Of a stretch of 64,000 nt of DNA, positions 8,369 through 17,013 are shown piece by piece. The position numbers and the translations under genes are program-made. The notes below the pieces were generated by a model that saw nothing but the letters and a program-made list of their open reading frames with translations, was not told the DNA's origin and ran no database searches. Location of the stretch: the NCBI GenBank assembly GCA_028819475.1, contig JAPPLJ010000026.1, forward strand, positions 10,851 to 74,850. Direction: 5' to 3'. The stretch is from Rhodospirillaceae bacterium (GTDB lineage Bacteria; Pseudomonadota; Alphaproteobacteria; Bin65). The first letter of the stretch is position 1. Each line of letters opens with the position of its first letter.

Positions 8369-9382
8369 CTACGCCTCCGCCGGGTCCAGCACGATCTTGC
8401 CCATGACCTTGCGGCCGGTAATGACGCCGAACGCCTCGACGAACTCGGCCAGCGGGTAACGCGCGGAAATCGCGGAAGCGAGCTTGCCGGCCGCCAGGAG
8501 CGACAGCCAGGCGTTCACGCCCTTTTCCATCGCGGCGTAGACCATGTCGAACTGGATATCGAGCGGCGCGCCCATGACCGTGAGGTTGTTGAACAGCAGG
8601 TAGTTCGCCTTTGCCGCCGGGATCGTGCCGCCGGCGAAGCCGACGATCACCAGCTTGCCGGCGAAGCGCAGCACGCGCAGGCTGGCCTCGAACAGGTCGC
8701 CGCCCACCATCTCGATCACGGCGTCGCAGCCCCGGCCCTCCGCCGCGCCGGTAGCGGCGGCGACCTGGGCCTTGAGATGGGCCTTGAGGGCATCGACGTC
8801 CGGGGCGTTGGTGTCGATCGCCGCGTCGGCGCCGCAGGTGCGCACGAAATCCGCCTTCTCGGCGCTCGAGACCGCGGCCAGCACCGTCGCGTTGCGCGCC
8901 TTGCACAGCTGGATTGCGGCCGAGCCGACGCCGCCGGCCGCGCCGGTGATCAGCACCGTGTCGCCGGGCCGGACGCCGGCGCGCATGTCGATGGCGACCC
9001 AGGCGGTGTTGAACACGGTGATCATGGCGGCGGCGTCCTCGAACGAGACGCCGTCAGGCAGCAGGAAGCAGCGCTCCTGGGGCGCGGGGACGAGCTGGCC
9101 GAACGCGCCGGTGAAGACCTGCGCCACGACCCGGTCGCCCGGCTTGCAGCGCGTCACCCCGTCGCCGACCGCCCGCACGACGCCGGCGCAGTCGCGGCCG
9201 GGCACGAAGGGCCGCGGCGGGCGCTTCTGGTACCGGCCCTGGAGCATCAGCGCGTCCGGCAGGTTGATCCCGATGGCCCGGTTCTCGATCAGCACCTCGC
9301 CCGGGCCGGGTTCCGGATCCGGCAGGTCCGCGATGGCGTGGCTTTCGACGGGACCGAATTCGTTGACCAGAACCGCGCGCAT
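8369..9382 (-). CDS. NADPH:quinone oxidoreductase / zinc-free MDR enzyme
   Basis: A 337-residue medium-chain dehydrogenase of the quinone-oxidoreductase (QOR) type. It starts MRAVLVNEFGPVE, has the NRAIGINLPDALMLQGRY and VPGRDCAGVV segments of the catalytic domain, and a nucleotide-binding TGAAGGVGSAAIQL motif. No structural or catalytic zinc cysteines are apparent, as expected for QORs. Such enzymes reduce quinones or enoyl groups with NADPH. The gene lies 10 bases from the aldolase gene and 8 from the CoxS gene, so all are likely co-transcribed. Confidence 0.9.
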   Translation of the reverse strand: MRAVLVNEFGPVESHAIADLPDPEPGPGEVLIENRAIGINLPDALMLQGRYQKRPPRPFVPGRDCAGVVRAVGDGVTRCKPGDRVVAQVFTGAFGQLVPAPQERCFLLPDGVSFEDAAAMITVFNTAWVAIDMRAGVRPGDTVLITGAAGGVGSAAIQLCKARNATVLAAVSSAEKADFVRTCGADAAIDTNAPDVDALKAHLKAQVAAATGAAEGRGCDAVIEMVGGDLFEASLRVLRFAGKLVIVGFAGGTIPAAKANYLLFNNLTVMGAPLDIQFDMVYAAMEKGVNAWLSLLAAGKLASAISARYPLAEFVEAFGVITGRKVMGKIVLDPAEA

Positions 9383-9390
9383 TGTGCCTC

Positions 9391-9900
9391 TCAGTCTTGC
9401 TGCCGCCGCTCCCTGAGCGCCCTGGCGGCGTCCAGGCTGGCGTTGATGATTTCGTGATAGCCGGTGCAGCGGCAGATGTTGCCGCTGAGCGCGACCTTGA
9501 TTTCATCGACCGTCGGGTCGGGGTTCCGCTCCAGATAGTCGCTCAGCGACATCAGGAAGCCCGGCGTACAGAAGCCGCACTGCAGGGCGAAATTCTCGTG
9601 GAACGCCTGCTGCAACGGGCCGAACGAGCCGTCGGCTTCGGCGAGCCCCTCGATGGTCTCGATCTCCGCCTCGTCGGCCTGGACCGCCAGCATCAGGCAG
9701 GCGCGCACTGCCCTGCCGCCGACGCGGACCGTGCAGGCGCCGCAGACGCCGTGCTCGCAGGCGACATGGGTGCCGGTCGCGCCGATCTCGTGGCGCAGGA
9801 AATCGGTCAGCAGCATCCGCGGCTCGGCAAAGCCCTCTTCCGGCATCCCGTTCAGGGTGAAACGGACCGGATGGCGGCCGTTGCGGTCCAGCGTCTTCAT
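9391..9900 (-). CDS. CoxS-type 2Fe-2S subunit of molybdenum hydroxylase
   Basis: A 169-residue iron-sulfur subunit of a xanthine-oxidase-family enzyme. The plant-type cluster is bound by the CEHGVCGACTV run plus a downstream Cys (ACLML), and the second, helical cluster by CGFCTPG and CRCTGY. It passes electrons from the molybdenum site to FAD. The start ATG (9900) overlaps the stop of the upstream FAD subunit as ATGA, so the subunits are translationally coupled. The order on the minus strand is L-M-S. Confidence 0.93.
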   Translation of the reverse strand: MKTLDRNGRHPVRFTLNGMPEEGFAEPRMLLTDFLRHEIGATGTHVACEHGVCGACTVRVGGRAVRACLMLAVQADEAEIETIEGLAEADGSFGPLQQAFHENFALQCGFCTPGFLMSLSDYLERNPDPTVDEIKVALSGNICRCTGYHEIINASLDAARALRERRQQD

Positions 9901-10730
9901 GCGCCGGCTCCGTCGGCGGCGGTCGCGTCGATGGCCCGTTTGCCCAGATGGCGCACGAGCTGCCGGCGGTGGCGCGCCGTCGCGTGGATATCGTCGCCGC
10001 CGCCGAGCGTCCAGGCGAGGTCGTTGAGCGCATCCTCCACGGCGTCGCCGGGCAGAGCGTCCCAATGGCAGACCTCCGGCCGATCCGCCACGCCGCCGAC
10101 CGCCAGGCTGACCGCGTCGCCGCTGCGCTTTGCGGCGACCGCCACCACGGCAAAATCGCCGTGGCGGTGCTGAAACTCCAGAAAGGCGAAACGCTCGCCG
10201 TCTTGCGCTTTCGGCAGGCGTGCGCGCACGGCGAGTTCGTCCGGTTCCTTCGCCGTCGTCAGGACGCCCCGCTGAAATTCGTCCGCCGGAACCGTTCGCA
10301 CCCCTCGCGCGCTGTGCAGGTCGACCTCGCCGCCGAGCAGGGCGAGGCAGAGCGGCAGTTCGGAGGACGGATCGGCATGGCAGATCGAGCCGCAGACCGT
10401 GCCCCGGTTGCGGGTCTGGAAATGGCCGACATGGGGCAGCGCCGCGGCGACGACGGGAAGGGCCGTTCCGAGTTCCGGCCAGTCGGCCAGATCGCCCTGG
10501 GTAACGGAGGCTCCGATGGCAACGGCATCGCCGTCGACTTCGATATGCGCAAGTTCCGGGAGGCCGCCGATGTCCACCAGTACTTCCGGCCGGACAAGCC
10601 GCATGTTGAGCATCGGCATCAGCGACTGGCCGCCGGCCAGCACGCGGGCTTCGTCGCCATGTTCGGAGAGTACGGCAACGGCTTCTTCGACGCTCTCGGC
10701 GCGCACATAGTCGAACGGCGCCGGCTTCAT
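9897..10730 (-). CDS. CoxM-type FAD-binding subunit of molybdenum hydroxylase
   Basis: A 277-residue FAD subunit (PCMH-type fold). It begins MKPAPFDYVRAESVEEAV and has the characteristic AGGQSLMPMLNMRL loop and RNRGTVCGSICHADP (the second flavin motif, usually RNxGTxGGSxxxADP). The G-to-C change within that motif is unusual but conservative in context. It overlaps both neighbours by four bases (ATGA), giving a tightly coupled three-subunit operon. Confidence 0.93.
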   Translation of the reverse strand: MKPAPFDYVRAESVEEAVAVLSEHGDEARVLAGGQSLMPMLNMRLVRPEVLVDIGGLPELAHIEVDGDAVAIGASVTQGDLADWPELGTALPVVAAALPHVGHFQTRNRGTVCGSICHADPSSELPLCLALLGGEVDLHSARGVRTVPADEFQRGVLTTAKEPDELAVRARLPKAQDGERFAFLEFQHRHGDFAVVAVAAKRSGDAVSLAVGGVADRPEVCHWDALPGDAVEDALNDLAWTLGGGDDIHATARHRRQLVRHLGKRAIDATAADGAGA

Positions 10731-13720
10731 GCCTTGCCCCCGACCAGGCGCCGGAGCCGGCCCGACAGCCCGCCCGGCGGAGCCGTCCCGGCCTCGCCGC
10801 CGGCTTCGCGGATCAGGCCGCGCAGGAAGCGGTCGATGAGTTGCCGGGCCGCGCCGCGGACCATGCGCCCGCCGACCGCCGCGACCTTGCCGGACAGTTC
10901 GACGGCGTAGCGGTAGCGCACCAGCGTGCCGCCATCCTGCGCGACCAGTTCGAATTCTCCGCTGCCGCGCGACGAACCCAGCGGCCCGTCCGCCGCTCCG
11001 ACGAGCCTTGCGCGCCGCGGCGCTTCCAGATCGGTCAGGTCGATCCGCGCCTCGAACCGGCCCCTGACCGGCCCGGCGCCGAGCACGACCGCACCGGTGA
11101 AACTTTTTTCGCCGGCTGCCTCCAGCCGCTCGCATCCGGGGACGATGCGGGCCATCCGTTCCGGATCGAGCAGCATGGCCCAGACCTGCTCCGGCGGCGC
11201 GGGCACCTGCACTTCGCCGGACCCGTCGATGGTCGGGCGCCCGGGTTCTCCGGCCTCGCCGTCCGGCGCAACCGCGGCCGAGGGCGGCGGCTCGTCCGCC
11301 TCCATCCACGCCAGCACCCTGGCCGGCTTGAGCGGCAGTTGAATGTCTTCGACGCCCAGCGCGTCGGCCACCGCGTTCGCAACGCAGACCGGCGTCGTAT
11401 ACTGGTTGCCCTCGGCGATGCCCTTGGCCCCGAGGCGGGTGTAGGGCGAGGGATGGGGCGTCGGATGGACCAGCCGGATCTCCGGCAGTTCGGCGGCCGT
11501 CGGCACGAGATATTCCGCGAAGGTGCCGGAGCGGAACGTGCCGTCCGCCTCGTAGCAGAATTCCTCCAGGAAGGTCGCGCCATAGGCCGAGGCCCAGGAG
11601 CCGCGGATCTGGCCTTCCGCGAGGCCGGGATTGAGGATGGTGCCGCAGTCGTGGGCCGAGACATATTGGTCAACCATCACGACGCCGGTATCCGGATCGA
11701 CCTCGACGCCGCAGAAATCGAACCCGAAACCGTAGGCGAGCGACGTGTTGATCTCGTCCTTCGCGGTCGTCGGCGTCAGCTCCGGCGCGTTCCACATGGC
11801 GGTCTCGCGGATGCCGGGCTCGACATCGTCCGGCAGGCTCGACGGCGACCAGTGGGCCAGCCCGCCGATGCGGTAGAAGGGGATGGCGTTGTCCGGGTTG
11901 TTGGCGGCGTGAATATTGCCGTCGGTGAATTCGACCTCCGCAACCGGCACGTTCAGGTTCGCCGCCGCGATCCGCGCCATCTTCTCGCGCACCCGCGTTG
12001 CCGCCTGGTGGGCGGCGCTGGCGGAGGCCGGCGCGAAGCGGCAGGAGTAGTTGCCGGCGGCGATCGACCAGCCGTCCTTGGCGGTATCGGTATCGAGCGC
12101 GACCACCACGTCGTCCGGCGTCAGGCCGAGCCGGTCGGCGACGATCTGGGCGAGCGCCGTCTGGTGGCCCTGGCCCTGGGGCACCGAATCGCCGATCACG
12201 TTGACCGAGCCCAGGGCGTCGACCGAAACGGTGACCGAGGCGACGGCGCCGTCCTTCGGCCCGGCGCGCTCGCGCTCCAGGCCGGTCTTGACCGTCGAGA
12301 TATAGCCCATGTTGGACTGGCTGGGCTCGACGCAGGCGGCATAGCCGATGCCGTAGAGCCGTCCTTCGGCGCGCGCCGCGTCGCGCCGTTTTTTCAACGC
12401 CGCCAGATCGCCGTGCTCGACGGCTTCGTCGACCGTCCGGCGGTAGTCGCCCGAATCGAGCAGCGAGCCGGCGACTGCCTTGTAGGGAAATTGGTCGGCG
12501 GCAACCAGGTTCTTGCGGATGACGGCGAGCGGGTCCTGCCCGGTCAGCACGGCGACGCGCTGCATCATGCGCTCGACGGCGAAATAGAGCTGCGGCCCGC
12601 CGAAGCCGCGCACCGCGCCGGTCGGGCACTTGTTGGTCATCACGATATGGTTGGTGACTTCGAGATGGCGGATGAAGTAGCCGTTGGTCGAGACGCCGTG
12701 CATCCGGTAGATCGGCGCCGGCATCGGCGCGCGCAGATAGGCGCCGTGGTCGTCCCAGTGGGTGAGCCGGAGGCCCGTGACCGTGCCGTCCGACCTGTAA
12801 GCGGCCTCGACCTTCGTAACCCGGTTGGGCGCGACGCTGGAGGCCGACAGGTGCTCCAGCCGGTCCTCGATCCACTTGACCGGCCGGCGCGCCTTGCGGG
12901 CGAGCACGCAGAGCACGACGATATAGGGGAAGATCACCAGCTTGGAGCCGAAACTGCCGCCGGAATTCTTCGGGCTGCGGTGGCGCAGGGCGGCGGTGCG
13001 GATGCGCAGGGCGAGCGCCATCACCGTGTGCACCGAAAACGGCCCCTGGAAGTTGGACAGCACGTCGAAGCCGCCGGTCTCGCTGCTGGCCTCGGCCACG
13101 ACGGCGTAGGTCTCCATCGGCGTGATGGAATTGCGCGGGTAGCGGATGGTCAGTTCGGTCGTGCGCTCGGCTTCGGCGAAGGCCGTGTCCGGGTCGCCGT
13201 GCACGAAATGGCGTTTCGAGACGCAGTTGGAGTCGCTGCGCGGGTGCAGGATCGGTGCGTCCGGCGCACAAGCAGCGACCGGATCGACGGCCGCGGGCAG
13301 CACGTTATAGGTCACCTTGATCAGGTCTGCGGCGTCCTCGGCGCGGTAGCGGTCCGTCGCGGCCACCGCAACCACCGGCTCGCCGACATAGCGCACCTTG
13401 TCGACGGCGAGTCCGTAATAGTCGATCGGGTTCTCGAAGCCGACGATCATCGGATCGGTCTCGGCCGCCATGTCCGCGCCGGTCACGACCGCGAAGACGC
13501 CCGGCATGGCGAGCGCCGCGCTCGCGTCGATGGCGACGATTTCGGCATGGGCATGGGGCGCGCGCACGAAGGCGGCGTGCAGCGTGCCCCTCTTCACCGG
13601 CACATCGTCGACGAACCCGCCTTCGCCGCGCAGCAGGGAGCGATCCTCGATCCGCGGCAGGCGACGGCCGACATGGCTGTCTTCCGGGCGGACCTGTTCC
13701 GGGATGGCAAAATCGGGCAT
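10727..13720 (-). CDS. CoxL-type molybdopterin subunit fused to a CoxG-like SRPBCC domain
   Basis: A 997-residue protein, longer than the usual ~780-800 residues of CoxL. Residues up to about 790 are a molybdenum hydroxylase large subunit: an N-terminal VGRRLPRIEDRSLLRGEGGFVDD segment, the moco-binding SPKNSGGSFGSK and TGAVRGFGGPQ loops, PQGQGHQT, and the catalytic Glu in GAKGIAEGNQ. The CODH-specific active-site cysteine loop (AYRCSFR) is absent, so this is not a carbon monoxide dehydrogenase. The last ~170 residues (GSGEVQVPAPPEQVWAMLLDPE onward) are a CoxG/SRPBCC domain, normally a separate maturation or membrane-recruiting protein. The ATG at 13720 follows AGGA with good spacing. Confidence 0.9.
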   Translation of the reverse strand: MPDFAIPEQVRPEDSHVGRRLPRIEDRSLLRGEGGFVDDVPVKRGTLHAAFVRAPHAHAEIVAIDASAALAMPGVFAVVTGADMAAETDPMIVGFENPIDYYGLAVDKVRYVGEPVVAVAATDRYRAEDAADLIKVTYNVLPAAVDPVAACAPDAPILHPRSDSNCVSKRHFVHGDPDTAFAEAERTTELTIRYPRNSITPMETYAVVAEASSETGGFDVLSNFQGPFSVHTVMALALRIRTAALRHRSPKNSGGSFGSKLVIFPYIVVLCVLARKARRPVKWIEDRLEHLSASSVAPNRVTKVEAAYRSDGTVTGLRLTHWDDHGAYLRAPMPAPIYRMHGVSTNGYFIRHLEVTNHIVMTNKCPTGAVRGFGGPQLYFAVERMMQRVAVLTGQDPLAVIRKNLVAADQFPYKAVAGSLLDSGDYRRTVDEAVEHGDLAALKKRRDAARAEGRLYGIGYAACVEPSQSNMGYISTVKTGLERERAGPKDGAVASVTVSVDALGSVNVIGDSVPQGQGHQTALAQIVADRLGLTPDDVVVALDTDTAKDGWSIAAGNYSCRFAPASASAAHQAATRVREKMARIAAANLNVPVAEVEFTDGNIHAANNPDNAIPFYRIGGLAHWSPSSLPDDVEPGIRETAMWNAPELTPTTAKDEINTSLAYGFGFDFCGVEVDPDTGVVMVDQYVSAHDCGTILNPGLAEGQIRGSWASAYGATFLEEFCYEADGTFRSGTFAEYLVPTAAELPEIRLVHPTPHPSPYTRLGAKGIAEGNQYTTPVCVANAVADALGVEDIQLPLKPARVLAWMEADEPPPSAAVAPDGEAGEPGRPTIDGSGEVQVPAPPEQVWAMLLDPERMARIVPGCERLEAAGEKSFTGAVVLGAGPVRGRFEARIDLTDLEAPRRARLVGAADGPLGSSRGSGEFELVAQDGGTLVRYRYAVELSGKVAAVGGRMVRGAARQLIDRFLRGLIREAGGEAGTAPPGGLSGRLRRLVGGKA

Positions 13721-13961
13721 GAGGTTCCTGGCAGGTGCGGAGAGAGGCGCGCCCTCAGATAGCCGACCGGCCTTGCACCGTGCAACGGCATTGCGCCGCG
13801 GTGCGGTATCGGTCGCCTCATACGGCCGAGGCGGCAGCCATTCGGCGATGCGCCGGTCTTGTTCCTGAAGAACCGGCTCAAATGCGCAACGCGGCGCCGG
13901 AGGGTGCGACCGGCGAAAGTGCTCGCCGGGCCGCGCGGGGCGTCTCCGCCCCCGAACGGCA

Positions 13962-14519
13962 TTACAGTACCGGCGCGCCGAAAAGCACGCCGTGAAAACC
14001 CGCCAGGAGCCCGGCGGCGATCGCGCCGACGACGACGGCAGCAATGTCCATGGCGATACGGGGCGGCGGCTCCTTCGGCGGGCCTTTGCCTCGCGCGGCT
14101 GCACTGGCGATCTCGACCGCCGCGAACGCCGCGAAGCCGCCGAACAGCACCAGGGAGCGTATTTCGCCATTGGCGAGAAGGTGGGCGAAGGCCCACAGCA
14201 GGAGCCCGAGCAGCATCGGATGCCGGACCAGGGCGCGTATCCGGGTGGGCATGTTGGCCGCAGCGAACAGCACCAGCGCGATCGGCGTCAGGATCATTGA
14301 GACCGGATGTCCCCATGCCGGGGGCGCATAGACCTGTTCGACCGGGGAGCGCGAGAAGCCCCACACGACGACCGCCAGAGCGAGCAGCGCGACCGCGCTG
14401 AACGCGCCGCGATAGGGCTTTGCCCCCAGCCGTCCCACCAGGGCAAGGCGCAATCGCGGCGCTTTCGGTATCAGGTGGACTGCCATGAACAGCGCAAGGC
14501 CGGTTATCAACAGCGACAT
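13962..14519 (-). CDS. NnrU-family membrane protein
   Basis: A 185-residue protein with five or so hydrophobic helices. It starts LLITGLALFMAVHLIP and contains KPYRGAFSAVALLALAVVVWGFS, followed by PAWGHPVSMILTPIALVLFAAA and a TRIRALVRHPMLLGLLLWAFAHLLANGE segment with the HP..L..WA.AH.L.NG pattern of the NnrU / isoprenylcysteine-methyltransferase-like membrane family. NnrU was named for its link to nitric oxide metabolism, but related proteins occur widely without it. No denitrification gene lies nearby, so the function is open. Confidence 0.82.
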   Translation of the reverse strand: MSLLITGLALFMAVHLIPKAPRLRLALVGRLGAKPYRGAFSAVALLALAVVVWGFSRSPVEQVYAPPAWGHPVSMILTPIALVLFAAANMPTRIRALVRHPMLLGLLLWAFAHLLANGEIRSLVLFGGFAAFAAVEIASAAARGKGPPKEPPPRIAMDIAAVVVGAIAAGLLAGFHGVLFGAPVL

Positions 14520-14884
14520 GGATATGCTCTAGGTTCGGTTGCCGGCCACGGATAGCAGAGCAACGGACGCCGGAAAAGACTGTGCGCCGGCGCCGGAGCG
14601 GCATTCCCACGCCGCGCGCGGCGTTTGCGGTCCGTTCGGACGGGGCGGGAACGCCGCCCGGCGAGGTCGCGAGCGCCGACGACGATACGGAATACGGCCT
14701 TGCCGCGGCGGTTTTCGGCGGCGATATTGCGCGCGCGATGCTGCCGGGCGGATCGACGGACTTGCCGGGCTTCGACGGATCGAGGCGCAGACCGGACCGC
14801 AGCGGCATCCCATCCGGCTTTCCCGGCGCCGGAGTGGCAGTCATGCGCCGGCGTCAACGACGACAACCTGCCTGGGAGGTAAAC
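14520..14884. other. 365-base gap holding a gene remnant and upstream DNA of the ABC operon
   Basis: No intact gene is seen here. The middle holds an aldehyde-dehydrogenase-like remnant (14663-14737). The right end carries the ribosome site GGGAGGT for the ABC binding-protein gene. A promoter for that operon probably lies in this gap, but I see no clear -35/-10 pair. Confidence 0.5.
14663..14737 (+). pseudogene. Aldehyde dehydrogenase C-terminal remnant
   Basis: The plus-strand frame reads EVASADDDTEYGLAAAVFGG then DIARA. This matches the highly conserved aldehyde dehydrogenase stretch usually written as A...NDTEYGLAA.VFT.D..RA near the C-terminus. Neither the catalytic Cys/Glu region before it nor the expected G..W.N continuation after it is present, so only a ~25-residue fragment survives. 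It is in the same frame as the downstream binding-protein gene but is separated from that gene's signal peptide. I infer decay of an ALDH gene that once stood upstream of the transporter operon. Confidence 0.55.
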
Positions 14885-16078
14885 ATGGTCAGACATCTGG
14901 TTCCGGCGCTCGCCGGACTCGCGATTGCGGCGGCTGTGGGCGGCGGCGGCGCGCTCGCGGCCGAAATCAAGATCGGCGCATCGGCGCCGAAAACCGGTCC
15001 GCTGGCCGGCGGCGCGGCGGTGACCCATTGGCCGAACATCCGGCTGTGGGTCCATCAGGTCAACGCCCGCGGCGGCCTGAAACTCAAGAGCGGCAAGGCC
15101 AAGATCAAGCTGATCGAATATGACGACCGGACCAATCCGGGCGAGGCCATCAAGGCGATCCAGCGCCTGGCGACCCAGGACAAGGTCGATTTCATCGTCG
15201 CGCCCTTCGGCACCGGGTTCAACCTGGCCACGGCGCCGATCTTCGCGCGCTACGGCTATCCGCAGCTCGCGGTTTCCGCGATTTCCGACAAGATCGAGGT
15301 CCTGACCAAGCGCTACCCGAATATCTTCTTCATGCTCGGCTCGACGACGACGTTCGCCGGGTCCGTCGCCGATATCCTGTCGGAGATGCGCAAGAAGGGC
15401 GTGATCGGTAACCGGGTCGCGATGGTCAACGTCGCCGACGCCTTCGGTATCGAGCTGGCGAACGCGGCCCGGCCGATCTTCAAGAAGGCCGGTTTCGAGA
15501 TCGTGTACGACAATTCCTATCCGCTGGGCACGCAGGACCTGTCGCCGGTCGTCAAGGCGGCCAAGGCGGCGAAGCCCGACGCCTTCGTGGCCTGGTCCTA
15601 TCCGCCGGACACCTTCGCGCTCACCGAGCAGGCGAAGATCGCCGGCCTCGACGTCAAGGTTTTCTATACCGCGGTCGCCACCTGCTTCCCGGCCTACGCT
15701 GCCAAGTTCGGCAAGTCGATCGAAGGCAATCTCGGCGCCGGCGGCATCAACCCGGACACGCCCGAGATGAAGGCGTATTTCGCGGCCCACACGAAATTCA
15801 TCGGCAAGTCGCCCGATTACTGGGCGAGCGCGGTGACCTACGCCAGCCTGCAGATTCTCGAACAGGCCATCGAGGGCGTCGGCTCGACCGACCGCAAGGC
15901 TGTCATCGCCTACATCAAGAAGAACACGTTCAAGACCGTCATCGGCGACGTGACCTACAAGAACCAGAACAGCGAGAAGTTCTGGACCGTCGGCCAGTGG
16001 CAGAACGGCGTGTTCTACGGCGTCCGCAGCACCGGGCGGCCGGGCGCGAAACCCGTCAAGGTCAAGCAGGGCTGGTAA
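14885..16078 (+). CDS. livK: Branched-chain-amino-acid-type ABC transporter substrate-binding protein
   Basis: A 397-residue periplasmic protein with a Sec signal peptide (MVRHLVPALAGLAIAAAVGG, mature from about EIKIGASAPKTGPLAG). The type I periplasmic-binding fold (LivK/AmiC-like) is shown by the IKIG...P.TG.LAGGA start, the YDDRTNPGEAIKAIQRL segment and the VDFIVAPFGTG hinge. It lacks features that would fix the ligand. In catabolic neighbourhoods like this, such proteins often bind aromatic acids or amides rather than leucine. The ATG at 14885 has a strong GGGAGGT site. A long hairpin separates it from the permease genes. Confidence 0.92.
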   Translation: MVRHLVPALAGLAIAAAVGGGGALAAEIKIGASAPKTGPLAGGAAVTHWPNIRLWVHQVNARGGLKLKSGKAKIKLIEYDDRTNPGEAIKAIQRLATQDKVDFIVAPFGTGFNLATAPIFARYGYPQLAVSAISDKIEVLTKRYPNIFFMLGSTTTFAGSVADILSEMRKKGVIGNRVAMVNVADAFGIELANAARPIFKKAGFEIVYDNSYPLGTQDLSPVVKAAKAAKPDAFVAWSYPPDTFALTEQAKIAGLDVKVFYTAVATCFPAYAAKFGKSIEGNLGAGGINPDTPEMKAYFAAHTKFIGKSPDYWASAVTYASLQILEQAIEGVGSTDRKAVIAYIKKNTFKTVIGDVTYKNQNSEKFWTVGQWQNGVFYGVRSTGRPGAKPVKVKQGW

Positions 16079-16094
16079 TTCCTGCCGGCCGCGG

Positions 16095-16126
16095 ACGGCG
16101 GATCGCCCACCAGGGCGGTCCGCCGT
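16095..16126 (+). terminator. Strong intercistronic hairpin between binding-protein and permease genes
   Basis: A 14-base-pair stem (A95 to C108 of the 16,000s pairing with 16113-16126, one G-T wobble) closes a 4-base ACCA loop. No T-run follows, so it is unlikely to be a full intrinsic terminator. Such hairpins after binding-protein genes commonly stabilise the upstream mRNA or attenuate read-through, giving more binding protein than permease. This role is inferred from structure and position. Confidence 0.65.
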
Positions 16127-16146
16127 TCCGGCCTTGAGGTCCGGGA

Positions 16147-17013
16147 ATGGATATCCTCGTCCTCGGCGTCCTGCTGGGCGGTTCCTATGCGCTGATGGCG
16201 CTCGGCCTGCAATTGCAGTACGGCGTCGCCCGCATCATGAACCTCGCCAACGGGGAGGTGCTGGTCGCCGGCTCGTTCGGCGCCTTCTGGTTCTGGACCG
16301 GCCTGAAACTGTCGCCGTTCCTGTCCATCGTCCCGGCGGCGCTGCTCGCCTTCGTCGCCAACTGGCTGGTCTACCGGTATGTGCTCCGGCCGCTGGTCCG
16401 CCGCGCCAAATCCCACGGACAGCTCGAGGTCGACAGCATCCTCGCGACCTTCGGCATGAGCTTCATCCTCGTCGGCGTGATGATCGCCGTCTTCGGGGGC
16501 GAATATTTCAGCTATTCCTATCTGGCGCGGCCCTTCGAGATATTCGGCCAGCCCTACGGCCTGAACCGCATCGTCGCGTTCGCCGGGTCGGCTGTCCTGT
16601 GCATCGTCCTGGCGCTCTGGCTCACCCGGTCGCGGACCGGGCTCGCCCTGCGCGGCGTCGCCGTCAACCCGACGGCGGCCGGGCTGGTCGGCATCGACGT
16701 GCTCAAGGCGTCGGCGCTGGCCTTCGCCCTGGGCGGCGCCGTCACCGCCACCGGCGGCGCGCTCCTGAGCACCTTCCTGACCTTCGACGCCTCGCTGGGC
16801 GTCATCTTCACCATGAAGGCGCTGATCATCATCATCTTCGGCGGCGTCAGCGACATCCGCGGCGCCATCGTCGCCTCCTTCATCCTGGGCATCGTCGAAT
16901 CCGCCGTCGCCCGGCTGATCGATCCGGGGCTGACCCTGGCGGCCGCCTATATCCTGTTCATCGCGGTCCTGCTGTGGCGCCCTCAGGGCCTGTTCGGCCG
17001 GAAATCCGCATGA
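16147..17013 (+). CDS. livH: Branched-chain-type ABC transporter permease LivH-like
   Basis: A 288-residue inner-membrane permease with about eight hydrophobic helices. LivH signatures are LLGGSYALMALGLQLQYGV at the start, RIMNLANGE, SILATFGMSFIL and the coupling-helix region TRSRTGLALRGVAVNPTAAGLVGID. It forms the translocation pore with LivM. Its last codons overlap the livM start as ATGA, so the two permeases are translationally coupled. Confidence 0.93.
   Translation: MDILVLGVLLGGSYALMALGLQLQYGVARIMNLANGEVLVAGSFGAFWFWTGLKLSPFLSIVPAALLAFVANWLVYRYVLRPLVRRAKSHGQLEVDSILATFGMSFILVGVMIAVFGGEYFSYSYLARPFEIFGQPYGLNRIVAFAGSAVLCIVLALWLTRSRTGLALRGVAVNPTAAGLVGIDVLKASALAFALGGAVTATGGALLSTFLTFDASLGVIFTMKALIIIIFGGVSDIRGAIVASFILGIVESAVARLIDPGLTLAAAYILFIAVLLWRPQGLFGRKSA

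Noticed and set aside
10727..13720. Annotating the first CoxL as a carbon monoxide dehydrogenase.
   Set aside because: The CODH-specific active-site cysteine loop is absent, and the neighbours are catabolic enzymes. A general molybdenum hydroxylase is the supported call.
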